Positions 1-12,810 of a DNA stretch of 64,000 bases are shown piece by piece. The DNA is from Pedobacter lusitanus (GTDB taxonomy: Bacteria; Bacteroidota; Bacteroidia; Sphingobacteriales; Sphingobacteriaceae). The notes under the pieces are model-generated. The model did not search any database. It saw nothing but the letters and a program-made list of their open reading frames with translations, and was not told the DNA's origin. Position numbers and translations under genes: made by a program. The DNA is taken from contig NZ_CP157278.1 in the NCBI RefSeq assembly GCF_040026395.1, positions 4,774,001 to 4,838,000 of the forward strand, read 5' to 3'. Numbering within the stretch: position 1 is the first letter of the stretch; each line of letters starts with the position of its first letter.

Positions 1-897
1 ATCGGAGAAATCCACACCTATCATACATAGATGGTTATAAATAGGAGCGTCCAGAGCTACTTTCCTTGCAATTCTGGTTTTACTCTTAGCTGCTTTTAGA
101 TATATCATCCTTTTATCCATGCTAATATCTTTAACTTCTACCCTGCATATTTCTATAGGTCTTAAATGCGTGTAATAGATCATTAATAAGAATGTTAAAT
201 AAGGAGGCTTACGATGCTTCTTTGTGTATTCAATGATGTCCTGTAGCTGTTTAACGGTAAATACCGTTGTATTATCCTGATATTCACGTTTAAGATCATA
301 TCCTAATCTTATTGATTTCATAGGATTGTAACTTAATACTGGCTTTTTTGTAAACCAGTAATCCAGTACTGCCCCCAATCTGTCTTTATACTCTTTTATG
401 GTAAATTTGGAAAGAGGCTTTTTAAACAAAGGTGATATATAAGATTTGATATAAATGATGTAGTTCTCTATCAATTCACCGTCAATACAATCTAGCATGA
501 TATTAGCTTTATCAATTTTTAAAAGGTATTTCCTAAAGAAGGTTATTCCCAATTCATAATTGGTTATTGTTTTGTCAGATAGGAATTGCTTACGATTTTC
601 CAAGTAAGCATCTGATGCCTGATTAAAGGAGGGCATTACGGGCTTTTTATAGATCTCATTAAAGGTTCTGCCATCATATATCTTGGTAGTTAGTAAATCA
701 TGTATAGCATTATACATTGCCTTAATGAGCTTTTCACGCTCTTTTTTTGTAACTCCTACTTTATTTAATCCTGTTTTATATTTTACCTGTTTACGTTTAT
801 TTTCTGCGGTGTAATAGAAGTACACATAATTCTCCTTTCCTATATTAATATGAACGGTGGAGCATTGAGGATTTAATGGATAAGGTTTAACTACCAT
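1..897 (-). CDS. Tyrosine recombinase / phage-type integrase, C-terminus cut off by window edge
   Basis: An open frame of 299 codons reads leftward from the ATG at 897-895 and leaves the window without a stop. The N-terminal half has a SAM-like core-binding region (about residues 100-200). The start of the catalytic domain follows: THLRPIEICRV carries the box I arginine and glutamate, and AAKSKTR fits the catalytic lysine strand. The box II HxxR and the tyrosine nucleophile would lie outside the window. Enzymes of this family cut and rejoin DNA to integrate or excise islands, conjugative elements or phages. The N-terminus resembles the arm-binding domains of Bacteroidota integrases. The gene is divergent from the FAD dehydrogenase, 193 bp away. 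Whether it is intact, and which element it serves, cannot be seen here. Confidence 0.85.
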   Translation of the reverse strand, partial: MVVKPYPLNPQCSTVHINIGKENYVYFYYTAENKRKQVKYKTGLNKVGVTKKEREKLIKAMYNAIHDLLTTKIYDGRTFNEIYKKPVMPSFNQASDAYLENRKQFLSDKTITNYELGITFFRKYLLKIDKANIMLDCIDGELIENYIIYIKSYISPLFKKPLSKFTIKEYKDRLGAVLDYWFTKKPVLSYNPMKSIRLGYDLKREYQDNTTVFTVKQLQDIIEYTKKHRKPPYLTFLLMIYYTHLRPIEICRVEVKDISMDKRMIYLKAAKSKTRIARKVALDAPIYNHLCMIGVDFSD

Positions 898-979
898 AAA
901 CTTTTGATACTATTTAAAGAGGTTTGAAAAAATGTTTATTCGTAATCACCTAGTAATTAGTACTTTTTCTTCGATTCCG

Positions 980-1093
980 TACCTTTGTTACATTTAAGAA
1001 GAAAAACCTGACAACTTGTATGTAAATGGACAAGTAAACTGATAATTCTGTACCTTTGCCGCCATTCAGGATAAATACCTGACATAATGTATG
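980..1093 (+). repeat. Imperfect 71-bp-offset duplication carrying two -7 promoter motifs
   Basis: TACCTTTG occurs at 980-987 and again at 1051-1058. ACCTGACA occurs at 1006-1013 and 1077-1084, each followed by a segment ending TGTATG. Both pairs are offset by exactly 71 bp, so this is a degenerate tandem duplication (about 31 of 43 bases identical by eye). TACCTTTG matches the Bacteroidota -7 element TAnnTTTG, so both copies may drive the FAD dehydrogenase gene, whose ATG lies in the second copy. No clear -33 TTG is seen at the usual distance. The position next to an integrase gene also allows an attachment-site origin; this is inference. Confidence 0.5.
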
Positions 1094-2632
1094 CAGAAAG
1101 AGATAGAAATAACCATCGCCCCCGAAGAATCAGGACAGGATGAACCCATCCTTAAAAAGCTTTCAGCAGCCCTGAAACTGGATATATCCCGTATTAAAGG
1201 CTATAAAATCTTTAAAAGATCTATCGACGCACGTTCCCGCAAAGTTATTTTCAGATTACAGGTAAGAGCGTTCATTGATAAGCCTCAGCCCGAAGAAACA
1301 TTAACTTTCAGTTATCAGAACGTTAGTGATCAAAAAGAAGTAATTATTGTAGGTGCCGGCCCTGCCGGACTTTTTGCAGCCCTGCAGTGTATAGAAAATG
1401 GGATGAAACCTGTAGTACTGGAGCGTGGAAAGGACGTAAAGCAACGCAGACGCGATCTTGCACTGATCAATAAAGAAGGAATTGTAAATACAGAATCGAA
1501 TTATTGTTATGGTGAGGGCGGGGCAGGAACCTACTCTGACGGAAAGTTATATACCCGTTCCAATAAAAGGGGGGATATTAATAAAGTACTGCAGATTTTT
1601 GTTCAGCATGGCGCAACAGAAGATATTCTTGTTGATGCAAGACCACATATCGGTACCAATAAACTCCCGCATATTATCACTGCGATCAGAGAGACTATAT
1701 TAAACGCAGGTGGCGAAGTCCATTTCGATCAGAAAGTCACTGATTTTATCATAGAATCCGGTAAAATCAAAGGGGTGGTTGTCAATGAACTTTATACTTT
1801 ACAGGCCGATGCCGTTATTCTCGCAACCGGTCACTCAGCACGTGATATTTATACTTTATTACATCAGAAAGGAATTCTGGTAGAGGCCAAACCTTTTGCG
1901 ATGGGTGTAAGGATAGAACATCCACAGGCTATTATTGATGAAGCACAATATCATTGCCCGGTCAGAAGCGAATTTCTTCCGCCAGCTTATTACAGCCTGG
2001 TAGAACAGGTTGGCAGCAGAGGCGTATTTTCATTTTGTATGTGCCCGGGTGGTATTATCGCTCCCTGTGCAACTTACGAAAATGAAGTCGTGGTTAATGG
2101 CTGGTCGCCATCAAAACGGAATAATCCTTTTGCCAATTCAGGTACAGTGGTTCAGGTTACCCTGGAAGATGTTCCGGGCGATGACCCGCTGCGGATGATG
2201 AATTTTCAGTCGGCTATTGAAGAAAAGGCTTTTGCAATGGGTGGGGGTAATTTGGTTGCTCCGGCACAGCGGATGATAGATTTTGTGGAAGACAGACTTT
2301 CTGAAGATTTACCAAAAAACTCTTATCTGCCAGGTACAAAAAGTGTGATGCTTAAAGATATGCTGCCGGATTTTATTGCTTCAAGTTTGAAAAATGCACT
2401 GCCGCTTTTTGGTAAAAAGATGAGAGGTTATTATACAAACGAAGCGATATTGGTTGGTGTGGAGAGCAGAAGTTCATCGCCGGTGCGTATACCAAGAGAC
2501 CGTGATACCTTTCAGCATCCGGAAGTAGCTGGTTTGTATCCATGTGCTGAAGGAGCGGGTTATGCCGGTGGAATAGTTTCAGCAGCGATTGATGGGGTCA
2601 ACTGTGCAAATGCGATATTGAAATTTAGCTAA
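1091..2632 (+). CDS. FAD-dependent dehydrogenase (COG2509-type NAD(P)/FAD oxidoreductase)
   Basis: The protein has 513 residues. About 80 N-terminal residues form a small domain typical of this family, and a Rossmann dinucleotide motif GAGPAG follows at residues 88-93 with an acidic end to beta-2 (VVLERG). A GEGGAGTYSDGK segment and a C-terminal GAGYAGGIVSAAIDG segment fit FAD contacts in the HI0933/COG2509 group. The family is widespread but its substrate is not established; a cytosolic flavoenzyme is expected. The length is normal for the group. The ATG at 1091 lies just after a duplicated promoter-like stretch and 33 bp after the second TACCTTTG. The next gene starts 51 bp downstream and could be co-transcribed. 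Confidence 0.85.
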   Translation: MQKEIEITIAPEESGQDEPILKKLSAALKLDISRIKGYKIFKRSIDARSRKVIFRLQVRAFIDKPQPEETLTFSYQNVSDQKEVIIVGAGPAGLFAALQCIENGMKPVVLERGKDVKQRRRDLALINKEGIVNTESNYCYGEGGAGTYSDGKLYTRSNKRGDINKVLQIFVQHGATEDILVDARPHIGTNKLPHIITAIRETILNAGGEVHFDQKVTDFIIESGKIKGVVVNELYTLQADAVILATGHSARDIYTLLHQKGILVEAKPFAMGVRIEHPQAIIDEAQYHCPVRSEFLPPAYYSLVEQVGSRGVFSFCMCPGGIIAPCATYENEVVVNGWSPSKRNNPFANSGTVVQVTLEDVPGDDPLRMMNFQSAIEEKAFAMGGGNLVAPAQRMIDFVEDRLSEDLPKNSYLPGTKSVMLKDMLPDFIASSLKNALPLFGKKMRGYYTNEAILVGVESRSSSPVRIPRDRDTFQHPEVAGLYPCAEGAGYAGGIVSAAIDGVNCANAILKFS

Positions 2633-2683
2633 ACAATTCAGTAAGGCTACTGTTTTTAAAGATACCAGGAGAATTTACAGCAG

Positions 2684-3043
2684 ATGAAGAATACATTGAT
2701 TATAGGTGCAACACCCAACCCGGCAAGATATGCTTATCTGGCAGCTAAAATGCTTACGGAAAAAGGTCATTCCATTGTTAATGTGGGTATTAAGAGCGGT
2801 GAGGTTGCTGGTATCCCAATTGAGAAGCCAGGGGAAATTCATACTGATATTGATACGATTACATTATATGTTGGTCCGCATTTGCAGACTGAATATTTCG
2901 ACTATATTCTGAAGACAAAACCTAAACGGGTTATTTTTAATCCCGGAACGGAGAATGATGAACTGGAATCCTTGTTAAAGGAGCATCATATAGAGGCTGT
3001 TGAAGCCTGTACACTGGTTTTATTATCTACCGGTCAGTATTAA
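2684..3043 (+). CDS. CoA-binding domain protein (CoA_binding_2 type)
   Basis: A 119-residue single-domain Rossmann-like protein. The N-terminus (LIIGATPNPARYAYLAAKML) is the nucleotide-binding loop and helix of the CoA_binding_2 family, and the C-terminal VIFNPGTEN segment is also typical. Family members resemble the CoA-binding part of succinyl-CoA synthetase but lack the catalytic domains, and their role is unclear. It lies 51 bp after the FAD dehydrogenase on the same strand, so it is probably in the same transcript. The length is about that of the family (120-140 residues). A weak GC-rich inverted segment follows (about 3068-3135) without an obvious U-tract. Confidence 0.8.
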   Translation: MKNTLIIGATPNPARYAYLAAKMLTEKGHSIVNVGIKSGEVAGIPIEKPGEIHTDIDTITLYVGPHLQTEYFDYILKTKPKRVIFNPGTENDELESLLKEHHIEAVEACTLVLLSTGQY

Positions 3044-3334
3044 ATCAACATTTCTGTTTTACTTTGTCCGGGAGAATTGTGGCCCGGTTTCTGTCTGATC
3101 TGACATAGAGCCCGGTATTCATATCCGGGAACCTGATGACTGTCATGTTTTTCATTTCTATTCTTTAATTATAATGTTATCGTTTTGATCAGTTTTTGAT
3201 GATCTGGCTAATGTTATATAATAATAGTTTTTTTGTCTGTTTTGATAAAGAATAATTGCTAAAAGGATGAATGTTTGATAATTGATTGCTATTTTAGATA
3301 ATCAGAACACCTGTAAAAGATAAATATTACCCAG

Positions 3335-4540
3335 ATGAAGAGTCTGCCGTTGCTTAAAATAATAGCTTTTTATCTGTTGCTCGGAATCGCTGCATTGCTG
3401 CTGGGGCATGGATTAATTGACTGGATCTGGACGGGCAGGGAGCATAACAATTTATGGAATTTTCATTTTTTACTGGATGTGACCTTTATGGTCATTGGGT
3501 CGTTTATTATCTTTTTCTCTGTTCGGTTTTATCAAAAAGATCAGGAAACTACAGCGTTGAATTATCAGAAGCTATTTAATACAAGTCCGCTTGCTATATA
3601 TGTAATGGCCAAAGGAAGTTTTAAAATCATTTCTGTCAATGAGGCAATGACTAAGTTATACGGTTATACTGAGCAGGAGTTTTTGCAAATGACGTCTTTT
3701 GATATCAGGCCTGAAGAGGAGCGTGAACGTATCAAGAACTTCATGGACCAATATGGAGATCAGAATCCTGAATCTATAGTCTGGCTGCATCAGAAAAAAG
3801 ATGGAGAGCGGTTTTATGTCAAAACAACTTTTCATCCTATACCCCTGTTGAAAGGCGGAGCTTATCTTGTCATGGTCGCCGATATAGATAAATCTATTAA
3901 GGATGAAAAAAAGATTAACGACCTGCTTCATTTATATGAGACCGTTAACCATGCAACAAATGATGTGATCTGGGATTATGATGTGGTAAAGGATAAACTC
4001 AAATGGATGCAGGGGTATAATGAAACTTATGGTTATGCCAGGGATACAAGTCCTGATATTTTCGGGGCGATGCAGAAGATTCATCCGGATGACCGCTTGT
4101 CGGTAATGGATTCGTTCAAAAAGATATTTACAGATAAGCAGAAGTATTTTTTTGCAGAGTACCGTTACCGGTGTGCTGATGGTTCTTTTAAATATATCAG
4201 GGATCGTGGCTACGCAATCTTTGATACTGAAGGTGAACCTATCCGGATGATAGGGGCGATGCAGGATATTGATAAGCAGAAAAAATATGAACAGCAGCTG
4301 CTCAATCAGAACGAACAGCTGAAAGAAATTGCCTGGCTGAACTCTCATCAGGTAAGAAGACCACTAAGTAATATATTAGGATTGATCAGTTTAATTAAAG
4401 ATTCAGCAAATAGCGATGATGTCCTGGAGTTTGTTGATTTTCTTGCAGTCTCTTCCAAAGAGCTGGATGACGCTGTCATTATGATCAATAAACAAACTAT
4501 GGAAGGCCAGGCTGTTCAGCAGTCTCAGGATATGGCTTGA
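3335..4540 (+). CDS. Membrane PAS-PAS protein with histidine-kinase dimerisation box but no ATPase domain
   Basis: A 401-residue protein. Two hydrophobic segments (about 8-30 and 46-66) anchor it in the inner membrane. Two PAS domains follow (about 75-190 and 195-315), the second with the usual YRCADGSFKYIRDRG and IGAMQDID ends of a PAS-PAC unit. A coiled stretch leads to a helix resembling a HisKA phosphoacceptor box (SHQVRRPLS, His338). The frame ends about 60 residues later, and no N, G1 or G2 box of a HATPase domain is present in this or the downstream sequence. It therefore looks like a sensor with a dimerisation helix but no kinase activity of its own. It may act with a separate kinase, or be a shortened derivative. 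The 291 bp upstream contain nothing else clear. Confidence 0.8.
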   Translation: MKSLPLLKIIAFYLLLGIAALLLGHGLIDWIWTGREHNNLWNFHFLLDVTFMVIGSFIIFFSVRFYQKDQETTALNYQKLFNTSPLAIYVMAKGSFKIISVNEAMTKLYGYTEQEFLQMTSFDIRPEEERERIKNFMDQYGDQNPESIVWLHQKKDGERFYVKTTFHPIPLLKGGAYLVMVADIDKSIKDEKKINDLLHLYETVNHATNDVIWDYDVVKDKLKWMQGYNETYGYARDTSPDIFGAMQKIHPDDRLSVMDSFKKIFTDKQKYFFAEYRYRCADGSFKYIRDRGYAIFDTEGEPIRMIGAMQDIDKQKKYEQQLLNQNEQLKEIAWLNSHQVRRPLSNILGLISLIKDSANSDDVLEFVDFLAVSSKELDDAVIMINKQTMEGQAVQQSQDMA

Positions 4541-4586
4541 TTTTCAAAAGAAAATTTTATCGGGCGGTAAGCTAATTCAGAAATAT

Positions 4587-4624
4587 CTTTTTAAAGACCG
4601 GAATTGGCTGGTCCGTTTAAAAAG
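4587..4624 (+). repeat. Inverted repeat after the PAS gene, possible terminator
   Basis: CTTTTTAAAGACC at 4587-4599 faces GGTC at 4610-4613 and TTTAAAAAG at 4616-4624, giving a 13-bp stem with a small bulge and a 10-nt loop. It begins 46 bp after the PAS gene stop codon. There is no T-run after it, so termination by this hairpin alone is uncertain. Confidence 0.4.
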
Positions 4625-4693
4625 AGGATGTCTTTATAATATGGCTTTTAAAAGGGAGGGTGAATTGCGGGGAGGTTTAAAGGGTGTTTGTGG

Positions 4694-4752
4694 TCGGGGT
4701 TGGCATAGGGTTGGTATACCCCTGGGGTATACCAACCCTATGCCAACCCCGA
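4694..4752. repeat. Perfect 29-bp-arm palindrome made of 11-bp units
   Basis: The arms 4694-4722 and 4724-4752 are exact reverse complements around the single base T4723. Each arm contains two 11-bp units in tandem: GGGTTGGCATA at 4697-4707 and GGGTTGGTATA at 4708-4718, mirrored at 4728-4738 and 4739-4749. This is far longer than a normal terminator and has no T-run. No reading frame covers it. The unit fits the pattern GGGTTGnnnTA, shared with the second array at 4921-5010. Function unknown: it could be a protein-binding array, a cruciform or hairpin element, or a remnant of a mobile repeat. Confidence 0.9.
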
Positions 4753-4894
4753 AGTCTTATTGAGCTGTGAGCTGACTTGTTGTTATCTGTGGGGATTGAA
4801 CAAATCTGTTAGATGTGTGCTATAGCTGTGCTATAAAGGAATGGTCATCTGGCTGGAGTATATATATCATGACCGGTATTAGATCGTATTGTTT

Positions 4895-5010
4895 GGGTTG
4901 GGTAGGGGTTGTGTAGCCTGTTGAAGTGGTATTGAAGTAGGGTTGAAGTAGGGTTGAACTAGCCTGGGCTACTTCAAGGCTAGTTCAACCCCAGTTCAAG
5001 GCTAGTTCAA
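4895..5010. repeat. Dyad array of 11-bp units (four forward, four reversed)
   Basis: TTGAA starts at 4921, 4932, 4943 and 4954, exactly 11 bp apart. Its complement TTCAA ends at 4977, 4988, 4999 and 5010, again 11 bp apart, so the array is symmetric about 4965-4966. Typical units are TTGAAGTAGGG (4932-4942 and 4943-4953), TTGAACTAGCC (4954-4964) and GGCTAGTTCAA (4978-4988 and 5000-5010). Looser copies GGGTTGGGTA and GGGTTGTGTA precede it at 4895-4915. Read in rotated phase the units are GGGTTGAAGTA, the same GGGTTGnnnTA pattern as the palindrome at 4694-4752. The period is not a multiple of three and no frame covers it. Confidence 0.9.
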
Positions 5011-5342
5011 ACCCCAGCACTACCACTAAAGAAACCCTGGAAATAATAATTCACCGGACAATCAGTTGAGTATTGGATGTTGAAATTGTGGTAATGAGAG
5101 GTGAAAGGGCAGGTCTATGTGATGTAATTGTGCGATTTGAGAGCTGCGATTGCTTAGTTAACCGGGCAGATGATGCTGTTAATCGGTGTAATTGGACTTC
5201 ATGCTGTTGTTAAATACTGCACTATTAAGGCTTCATTGAAGGAAAGCTGATCGCTCTGCTGCTACTGCTGAAAATAGTTTACGGTATTTTGAACTGATAA
5301 TCATGTAGTTAAGGAATAGATACAATTAATAGTGTGTTAATG
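5011..5342. other. Non-coding stretch between the repeat arrays and the rRNA promoters
   Basis: No convincing gene, RNA or repeat is seen in these 330 bases. Reading frames are short and lack recognisable motifs. It is probably spacer upstream of the rRNA operon. Confidence 0.6.
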
Positions 5343-5373
5343 TTTGGATAGCGGCATAATTTTCCTACTTTTG
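5343..5373 (+). promoter_or_regulatory. rRNA promoter P1 (Bacteroidota -33/-7)
   Basis: TTTG at 5343-5346 is followed, after 19 bp, by TACTTTTG at 5366-5373. Both the sequences and the spacing match the consensus of the primary sigma factor in Bacteroidota. It points toward the 16S gene and lies about 470 bp upstream of it. Confidence 0.7.
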
Positions 5374-5460
5374 CATCCCGCTTCGGAGGAAGGGAAACAG
5401 TGAAAAGGATATGGAGAGGGTGCAAAAACAGAGATTGGTTGAGTTTGAAGAAGGAATAAA

Positions 5461-5517
5461 AAACTTCAAAAATAAAAAATAAAAAGCTTGACAAATTAAA
5501 AAAGATTTCTACCTTTG
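5461..5517 (+). promoter_or_regulatory. rRNA promoter P2 with A-rich upstream element
   Basis: TTGACA at 5488-5493 and TACCTTTG at 5510-5517 are separated by 19 bp between TTG and TA, a near-ideal Bacteroidota promoter. The 25 bases before it (5461-5485) are almost all A and T, as in an UP element of a strong rRNA promoter. Transcription would start a few bases after 5520, leaving a leader of about 320 nt before the 16S gene. Confidence 0.85.
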
Positions 5518-5695
5518 CAGTCCCAACAAAAACGGGAAGCTTTACAACGGATGTTGACAAAGCAAATAAACAAGATTGAAACGATGAGAAGCTGGAAAAG
5601 ACCTTGAGAACATTAAGACTTGAGGGATTAGAAAGATTAGCATTGCAACATATATAGACTGCCGGGAGGTTAAGTCGAGAAGTTCATTAAAGAGA

Positions 5696-5721
5696 TGTCA
5701 TTTACAAACGTAGCGAGGTAA
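5696..5721 (+). other. 5' arm of the pre-16S processing stem
   Basis: The segment 5696-5721 (tcatttac and tagcgaggtaa parts) is nearly complementary to 7382-7404 just after the 16S gene (ttactcgct and gtaaatga parts). In bacterial rRNA transcripts such flanking arms pair into a long stem cut by RNase III. A second hairpin lies just after the 3' arm at about 7401-7424. Seen by eye; no folding was calculated. Confidence 0.6.
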
Positions 5722-5844
5722 ACACGTACAAGTTCAAAGTACATGAACCGCGCGAGTTTTTTAAGTCTATTCTGACAGACAAATAAGAATAAAGACTATT
5801 ATTAATACAAGTTAAGAATGGTCAGCGTTCAAACAACACATTTT

Positions 5845-7368
<1,524 letters not shown>

Positions 7369-7564
7369 GGAGAAAGGTAGATTACTCGCTGCGTAAATGA
7401 TATACCGATTGATCAATTGGTATAAGTAAATGACAACAAATCTCAAAAGAAAAACCCATAGGATGAAACATCATAATAGTTGTTCGCCTACTGAAAGAAG
7501 GTATTGACCGAGGAAAAGGAATTGTGCTGAGACACCTCAACAACAATACTGCACTGAGGTAAAT

Positions 7565-7638
7565 AGTCCCGTAGCTCAGTTGGTTAGAGCACTACACTGA
7601 TAATGTAGGGGTCAGCAGTTCAAATCTGCTCGGGACTA
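7565..7638 (+). tRNA. ileT: tRNA-Ile (anticodon GAT)
   Basis: The acceptor stem AGTCCCG pairs with CGGGACT. The D-arm is GCTCAGTTGGTTAGAGC, the anticodon stem CTACA/TGTAG encloses CTGATAA with GAT in the middle, and the T-arm carries GTTCAAATC. It is 74 nt without an encoded CCA. It lies in the 16S-23S spacer, the usual place for tRNA-Ile(GAT). Confidence 0.97.
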
Positions 7639-7653
7639 CAGTTATAATTCTAA

Positions 7654-7730
7654 GGGGGATTAGCTCAGCTGGCTAGAGCGCCTGCCTTGCACGCAGGAGG
7701 TCAACGGTTCGACTCCGTTATTCTCCACCA
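7654..7730 (+). tRNA. alaT: tRNA-Ala (anticodon TGC)
   Basis: The acceptor stem GGGGGAT pairs with ATTCTCC, with G-U pairs. The anticodon stem CCTGC/GCAGG encloses CTTGCAC with TGC, and the T-arm is GGTTCGACTCC. CCA follows the discriminator base at 7728-7730, unlike the neighbouring tRNA-Ile. It is the second tRNA of the rRNA spacer. Confidence 0.97.
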
Positions 7731-7802
7731 TTGGCCCGTACTTAAGATAAAAGGTACAGGAAATAGGATAGGCGTAGAAATACAAATATCTGGGACAATA
7801 AA

Positions 7803-7848
7803 GTTCTTTGACATATTGGAAGAAGTTAATAAAGAAGAGCAAACAACA
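7803..7848 (+). promoter_or_regulatory. boxA-like antitermination site and 5' arm of the pre-23S processing stem
   Basis: GTTCTTTGACATA at 7803-7815 resembles the rRNA boxA (TGCTCTTTAACA in E. coli), bound by the NusB-S10 complex. From 7809 to 7848 the sequence is largely complementary to 10848-10890 just after the 23S gene; for example CAAACAACA here pairs with TGTTGTTTG there. The two arms would enclose the 23S RNA in a long RNase III-type stem. Confidence 0.65.
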
Positions 7849-7959
7849 ATAGAGACGTTGTTAGCTTGAAGGAAGGTAAAGGTGCTTGCATTGATACAAT
7901 CCGTAGAGTTAATAACCATCAAAAAAAGCATTTCCATAGGCGCAAAAGGCTATGGAGAG

Positions 7960-10838
<2,879 letters not shown>

Positions 10839-10980
10839 GCAATAAACTGTTGTTTGTTCTTCATAACTAACTTCTTTCAATAATATGTCATCGTTTGTCT
10901 CTGAGCTGGAAACAGGATAACTGTAAAGGTTATTTGGAGAAAAACAAATAAAATACTGATCAATAACAATTGATAAAGAC

Positions 10981-11094
<114 letters not shown>

Positions 11095-11100
11095 CTTAAA

Positions 11101-11132
11101 GAAAGCTTGTAGGAAACTACAGGCTTTTCTTG
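11101..11132 (+). terminator. Terminator of the rRNA operon
   Basis: AAAGCTTGTAG (11102-11112), loop GAAA and CTACAGGCTTTT (11117-11128) form a stem followed by a T-rich stretch. It lies 7 bp after the 5S gene. A sister copy follows the second 5S gene at 12811-12845. Confidence 0.85.
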
Positions 11133-11165
11133 TTTATAGACTTTTCCTTACTGGTGAACGAAGAC

Positions 11166-12452
11166 CTAAATTCTCTTTTTTAGTTTGAGAATATAAATAT
11201 GCTTATCATAGCCCCGTAAGATCTCGATGAGGATTTGTTTACCATCGTGTTCTTTCAGCAATTCTGTAAGATCATTTAAGGTGAAATGCTGGACAGAGCT
11301 AAAGTTTATAGCCGTAATTTCATCATTAGCCTGCAAACCTGCCAGCTCTCCCGGAGATCCGGATTCAATCCTTCCGATATAAAACCGGTCTTTCATACCC
11401 TGGATGACATAGACTTCAAGTCCGGACATGTCATGCTCAAAAACAGGAATACGGTTATTAGTTTTTTTAAGATATAAAAAACCACTCTGATAATCAAAAG
11501 TAACCAGGAAATGGCGCAGGATATCTGAACCAAGACTGCCATTCCTTGATTTTCCTTCCAGGGTTGAACGTTCTATATTGAAATCAGGAAAACCTGTTAA
11601 TACATCAGTAAAATTATAAGTACCCAATTTCAAATCAGCTATTCTACCCATATTTCCATTGATTATACCATTAATTCCCACACCCAGATTTGCCGGGATT
11701 ACAGTAGGAGGAAGAGGGAAAGGTTTGTCCTGGAGCGATTCCATCATCAGCGGATGGCTGGAACCATTATCTATCAATAATTCTACATCAATTTTGCCTA
11801 GTGTAGCTGTTTCTATCTGTGTATTGATATAAGGTTTACCATTGGTGATCTGTATAGGTATTTTTGTACCCTTAGGTTCTATTTTAGTATCAGGGTTATA
11901 GAAAGTAAGCCTGTTTCCTGAATAATTGATTTTTACAATGAAACTATTAAAGAAGTAATGCCCCAATATTCCATATATTTTAATTCCCAGATAACTGGAC
12001 AGGTCGAAAATATCTTTTTTGAATATGGCAGTCGGAATATTATTGATCGTTGCTTTACCTACTCTGGCCGTAATATTTCTGGTGAGCACGGCTTCAATAT
12101 TATCGCCAAGGCCATAGCCCTGGACCTTTACAGTTTGTGCGTTTTTCAGATCCAGATCGGCTAGAAATGTAGTGTCAGTAATAATCATTTGGGCTACCCC
12201 GGTATCCAGCAGGAAATTATAAGGGCCCTTTTCATTCACGTAAACCGGAATAATAATGAGATTTTTTACCAGCGTAAAACTGATGGTTTGTTTTTGACGG
12301 TTTCCGCTAAACTGAAAAGTCTGCGCCTGTACTGATAAAGGGAAATAGAGAGACAGAACAATTAGAATAATTGAGCCGTATGACAATTTTAATCTGTTAA
12401 CTTGCTTGGAGAGGCGTTGGATCGTCATAGTTCTGGTTATGATTTCCAGCAA
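11166..12452 (-). CDS. Retropepsin-like aspartyl protease with C-terminal PDZ domain
   Basis: A 428-residue protein. A hydrophobic segment (about 24-43) ending VQAQ suggests a signal peptide, so it is exported. The first catalytic motif is FLLDTGVAQ (Asp83) and a second, weaker one is LLIDNGSS (about residue 230), as in single-chain pepsin-like or retropepsin-like periplasmic proteases. A PDZ domain follows at about 345-425 (GSPGELAGLQANDEITAIN). A second ATG nine residues in is an alternative start. It is convergent to the rRNA operon and sits alone between two 5S genes, an unusual place. Substrate unknown. Confidence 0.85.
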   Translation of the reverse strand: MLEIITRTMTIQRLSKQVNRLKLSYGSIILIVLSLYFPLSVQAQTFQFSGNRQKQTISFTLVKNLIIIPVYVNEKGPYNFLLDTGVAQMIITDTTFLADLDLKNAQTVKVQGYGLGDNIEAVLTRNITARVGKATINNIPTAIFKKDIFDLSSYLGIKIYGILGHYFFNSFIVKINYSGNRLTFYNPDTKIEPKGTKIPIQITNGKPYINTQIETATLGKIDVELLIDNGSSHPLMMESLQDKPFPLPPTVIPANLGVGINGIINGNMGRIADLKLGTYNFTDVLTGFPDFNIERSTLEGKSRNGSLGSDILRHFLVTFDYQSGFLYLKKTNNRIPVFEHDMSGLEVYVIQGMKDRFYIGRIESGSPGELAGLQANDEITAINFSSVQHFTLNDLTELLKEHDGKQILIEILRGYDKHIYILKLKKRI

Positions 12453-12627
12453 AATATATTTCTGTTAATACGGGACATATAGGTCCTCTGGAAAGCTGGG
12501 GAACGCTAAGTCACTGAAGGCAAGATTATATTTGGTTAGAAATTCTTTATATTAAATATACAAAAATTAATTGTTAAGCTAATCATCAATAATTTGGAAT
12601 TTATAGCGCAGATGTGAGTTTTTTAGC

Positions 12628-12635
12628 TATCTTTG
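12628..12635 (+). promoter_or_regulatory. -7 element upstream of the isolated 5S gene
   Basis: TATCTTTG matches TAnnTTTG and lies 55 bp before the second 5S gene on the same strand. No good TTG is seen about 20 bp upstream. A further TATATTTG occurs at 12527-12534. A promoter here would let the extra 5S be made independently of the rRNA operon. Confidence 0.45.
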
Positions 12636-12690
12636 AGCCATCAATAAGACATAAAAACATTTGATGCTAACGTATTAAAATGTTCAAAAT

Positions 12691-12804
<114 letters not shown>

Positions 12805-12810
12805 CTTAAA

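Noticed and set aside
4694-5010. CRISPR array
   Set aside because: The repeats are 11 bp, contiguous and partly reversed, with no spacers and no cas genes in the window.
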